Shown here piece by piece: positions 6,956-8,369 of a stretch of 8,369 bases of DNA. Numbering within the stretch: the stretch's first letter is position 1; every line of letters starts with the position of its first letter. The position numbers and the translations under genes are program-made. Origin of the DNA: Gammaproteobacteria bacterium (GTDB lineage: Bacteria > Pseudomonadota > Gammaproteobacteria > Chromatiales > Sedimenticolaceae); contig JAGRHE010000120.1 in the NCBI GenBank assembly GCA_020445165.1, forward strand, positions 1-8,369, given 5' to 3'. Below the pieces are notes generated by a model. It saw only the letters and a list, made by a program, of their open reading frames with translations. It was not told the DNA's origin and ran no database searches.

Positions 6956-6973
6956 CCGGCGCCGGCGCCGGCG
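6956..6973. repeat. Three tandem copies of CCGGCG
   Basis: Three perfect copies of the hexamer lie directly after the P460 stop codon. The sequence is self-complementary, so it may add to hairpin formation with the nearby inverted repeat. No function is claimed. Confidence 0.5.
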
Positions 6974-6976
6974 CAA

Positions 6977-7549
6977 TCACCGTGCCGCAAAATGCTCGGG
7001 ATAACGAGCGACGTAGTCATGTTCCTTCAGCGGTGCATGGCAACCGCGACAGGCGGCGAAGTCGTTGGTTGCCTGGGTGGTGGCGTCCGCCTGGTAGGCC
7101 GCATAGACCCAGTCACCGTTGTCGATGGTGCCAGCTGGCTGTGCCGCTCCCCAGCCCTTGCCCTTGGCCATGACGAAGATCTTCGACAGGTCGCCCTTGA
7201 CCAGGCGGCCATCCGCATTGCGGACAAGGGCACCGCTCGCATTCTTGCGCGCCGAGTAGATCTCCATGACCGAAACCGTACCGGACGGGAATGCCTCGCC
7301 GGAGGTTGCTTTCAGTCCGGTGTCGTTGATGTAGATCTCGCGTACTTGGCCGGCCTGGTCCTTGTCCACCGTCGGCACGAAATGGGCCCACTGGCGGTAA
7401 CCGGCAGGGACCGGCACGCTGCCGTCGACCTGAGCCGACGGGTTGCTGCGCACAGTGTCGTTCGGGGCACACGCGGACAGCGCCACCAGCGACACGCCGG
7501 CGATTGCGGCAAGGCCAGGCGTGCCTTTGAGCATGGATTCGATATTCAT
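6977..7549 (-). CDS. Cytochrome P460-family lipoprotein
   Basis: A 190-residue secreted haem protein. Residues 1-26 are a lipoprotein signal with the lipobox LSAC (24-27), so the mature protein probably begins at C27 as a lipid-anchored periplasmic-side protein. The domain shows P460-family blocks: YRQWAHFVPTV (51-61), EIYINDTG (71-78), FPSGTVSVMEIY (87-98), IFVMAKGKGWG (124-134) and NGDWVYAAY (144-152), ending with one haem c site CRGCH (167-171) and HDYVARY. P460 enzymes carry a lysine cross-linked to haem and oxidise hydroxylamine; relatives of the cytochrome c'-beta type bind NO. Which type this is cannot be decided by reading alone, because the cross-linking Lys must be placed by alignment. 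A hydroxylamine or NO detoxification role is inferred. ATG 7549 has a good ribosome binding site. The DsrE gene follows downstream; metH lies 237 bases upstream and is probably transcribed separately. Confidence 0.88.
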   Translation of the reverse strand: MNIESMLKGTPGLAAIAGVSLVALSACAPNDTVRSNPSAQVDGSVPVPAGYRQWAHFVPTVDKDQAGQVREIYINDTGLKATSGEAFPSGTVSVMEIYSARKNASGALVRNADGRLVKGDLSKIFVMAKGKGWGAAQPAGTIDNGDWVYAAYQADATTQATNDFAACRGCHAPLKEHDYVARYPEHFAAR

Positions 7550-7553
7550 CTCG

Positions 7554-7560
7554 CTTCTCC
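7554..7560 (-). promoter_or_regulatory. Ribosome binding site GGAGAAG for the P460 gene
   Basis: On the minus strand GGAG is followed by seven bases and then ATG 7549, good spacing that supports this start. Confidence 0.65.
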
Positions 7561-7577
7561 AGGGTTATTGCTTTTAC

Positions 7578-7599
7578 GTGTTGCACGCAAGCGCAACAC
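7578..7599. promoter_or_regulatory. Perfect 7-bp inverted repeat upstream of the P460 gene
   Basis: GTGTTGC (7578-7584) and GCAACAC (7593-7599) form an exact inverted repeat around an 8-base spacer, 28 bases before the start codon. It could be a repressor operator or a hairpin in the 5' leader close to the ribosome binding site. It has no U-tract and is not a typical terminator. Confidence 0.45.
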
Positions 7600-7670
7600 A
7601 CCTGGCAGATACGCAGCACGCGCGGATCCGGATGCAGTGGATGCGGATATTTCTCCGAGCGGCCGGAAAC

Positions 7671-7686
7671 CGTGACGAAAATCACA
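7671..7686. promoter_or_regulatory. CRP-like palindrome upstream of the P460 gene
   Basis: Read on the minus strand this is TGTGA, six bases, TCACG: nine of ten positions of the CRP half-site pair TGTGA-N6-TCACA. It is centred about 129 bases before the P460 start. A weak -10-like AAATAT (minus strand, 7647-7652) lies at a distance that would place the site near -40, as for class II activation. It could be bound by a CRP/FNR-superfamily regulator; which one is unknown, and the promoter itself is weakly supported. Confidence 0.4.
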
Positions 7687-7786
7687 ATGACGTGGCAATC
7701 AGATTCGACAGAAGACCGATCGGTGCCGAGCTGCAGATCCGCTTTGCTGCAGGGCAGCAGAAGCGCAATCCGCCTGCCCGGGTTGC

Positions 7787-8369
7787 TCAGTCCTGGGGCT
7801 CGTAGGCGAGGTTCGGCCCGAGCCAGCGCTCCATCTCCGTCAGCGGCATGCCCTTACGTTCGGCATAGTCGACGACCTGGTCGCGGTTGAGTTTGCCGAC
7901 CGCAAAATAGCGCGCCTGCGGATGGGCGAAATAAAGCCCGCTGACCGCTGCGGTCGGCACCATGGCTTTCGACTCGGTCAACCAGATACCGGTAGTGGCC
8001 TCGGCATCGAGCAACTGCCAGAGCAGGTCCTTCTCGGTGTGGTCGGGTGACGCCGGATAGCCCATTGCCGGACGGATGCCCCGGTACTGTTCGGCGATCA
8101 ACGCGTCGTTATCGAGTGCTTCGTCGCTGGCATAACCCCACAGCTCTTTGCGTACCTGGAGGTGCAGCCATTCGGCCAGTGCCTCAGCCAGACGGTCGGC
8201 CAGTGCCTTGAGCATGATGCCCTGGTAGTCGTCGTGATCGGCTTCGAACTGCTTCAGCTTGTCATCGATGCCGATACCCGCCGTTGCTGCAAATCCACCG
8301 ATATAGTCAGCCATACCGGAATCCCTGGGTGCGATGTAGTCACCAAGACACTCATTGAACTTGCCCTCG
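7787..8369 (-). CDS. metH: Cobalamin-dependent methionine synthase, C-terminal part (cut by right window edge)
   Basis: MetH transfers a methyl group from methyltetrahydrofolate to homocysteine via cobalamin in the cytoplasm. The frame is open to the right edge, so only the last 193 residues are here; they belong to the C-terminal reactivation domain, which binds S-adenosylmethionine to re-methylate oxidised cobalamin. Recognisable blocks are [36 protein letters not shown], the AdoMet-binding [15 protein letters not shown] (encoded at 8030-8074), [20 protein letters not shown] and [21 protein letters not shown]. In the AdoMet motif a Ser replaces the Cys of the common form GYPACP; the RxxxGY core is kept. 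An ATG at 8314 lies in frame, but the coding match continues upstream of it ([11 protein letters not shown]), so it is internal. The stop at 7787 is followed by a 237-base gap before the next gene on the strand. A small 6-bp hairpin at 7745-7759 lies there but lacks a U-tract. Confidence 0.95.
   Translation of the reverse strand, partial: EGKFNECLGDYIAPRDSGMADYIGGFAATAGIGIDDKLKQFEADHDDYQGIMLKALADRLAEALAEWLHLQVRKELWGYASDEALDNDALIAEQYRGIRPAMGYPASPDHTEKDLLWQLLDAEATTGIWLTESKAMVPTAAVSGLYFAHPQARYFAVGKLNRDQVVDYAERKGMPLTEMERWLGPNLAYEPQD

Noticed and set aside
7745..7759. Hairpin TGCTGC-AGG-GCAGCA downstream of metH
   Set aside because: The stem is only 6 bp with a 3-base loop, and no U-tract follows on the metH strand; too weak to call a terminator.

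Overview
The window reads as high-GC (by eye, not counted) chromosomal DNA of a sulfur-oxidising proteobacterium, most likely a gammaproteobacterium. The grounds are a SoxB thiosulfohydrolase, an exported DsrE-family protein, a haem c P460-type lipoprotein, MetH, and a large PilZ/DUF1631/GGDEF/EAL c-di-GMP protein. I see no insertion sequence, phage gene, tRNA, rRNA or CRISPR array, and codon use looks uniform, so this is an ordinary chromosomal segment.

Layout, left to right. (1) 1-679, minus: the 5' part of soxB with a Tat signal, cut by the window edge. (2) 680-877: divergent intergenic region. (3) 878-2023, plus: an exported six-helix membrane protein of the HupE/UreJ type. (4) 2054-5645, minus, convergent with it: one long c-di-GMP signalling protein (PilZ, DUF1631, GGDEF, EAL; about 1,196 residues if restored) that is split into two reading frames by an apparent one-base frameshift near 4892. 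(5) 5646-5929: intergenic. (6) 5930-6340, plus: a 136-residue five-cysteine protein of unknown function with a strong ribosome binding site. (7) 6372-6839, minus: a DsrE-family protein with a signal peptide. (8) 6977-7549, minus: a cytochrome P460-family lipoprotein with one CxxCH haem site; upstream lie a perfect inverted repeat close to the start codon and a CRP-like palindrome further out. (9) 7787-8369, minus: the C-terminal AdoMet-binding part of MetH, cut by the window edge.

Functionally, SoxB belongs to periplasmic thiosulfate oxidation. The exported DsrE protein could deal with sulfur species and the P460 protein with hydroxylamine or NO, both on the periplasmic side; this link is inferred from families and proximity only. 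The GGDEF domain of the c-di-GMP protein is degenerate (GADRF) while the catalytic residues of its EAL domain are mostly kept, so if it is made whole it would more likely bind or break c-di-GMP than make it. The rest of the sox cluster is not in the window.

The observations most worth checking are the frameshift in the c-di-GMP protein, the unknown five-cysteine protein, and the two symmetric elements upstream of the P460 gene.
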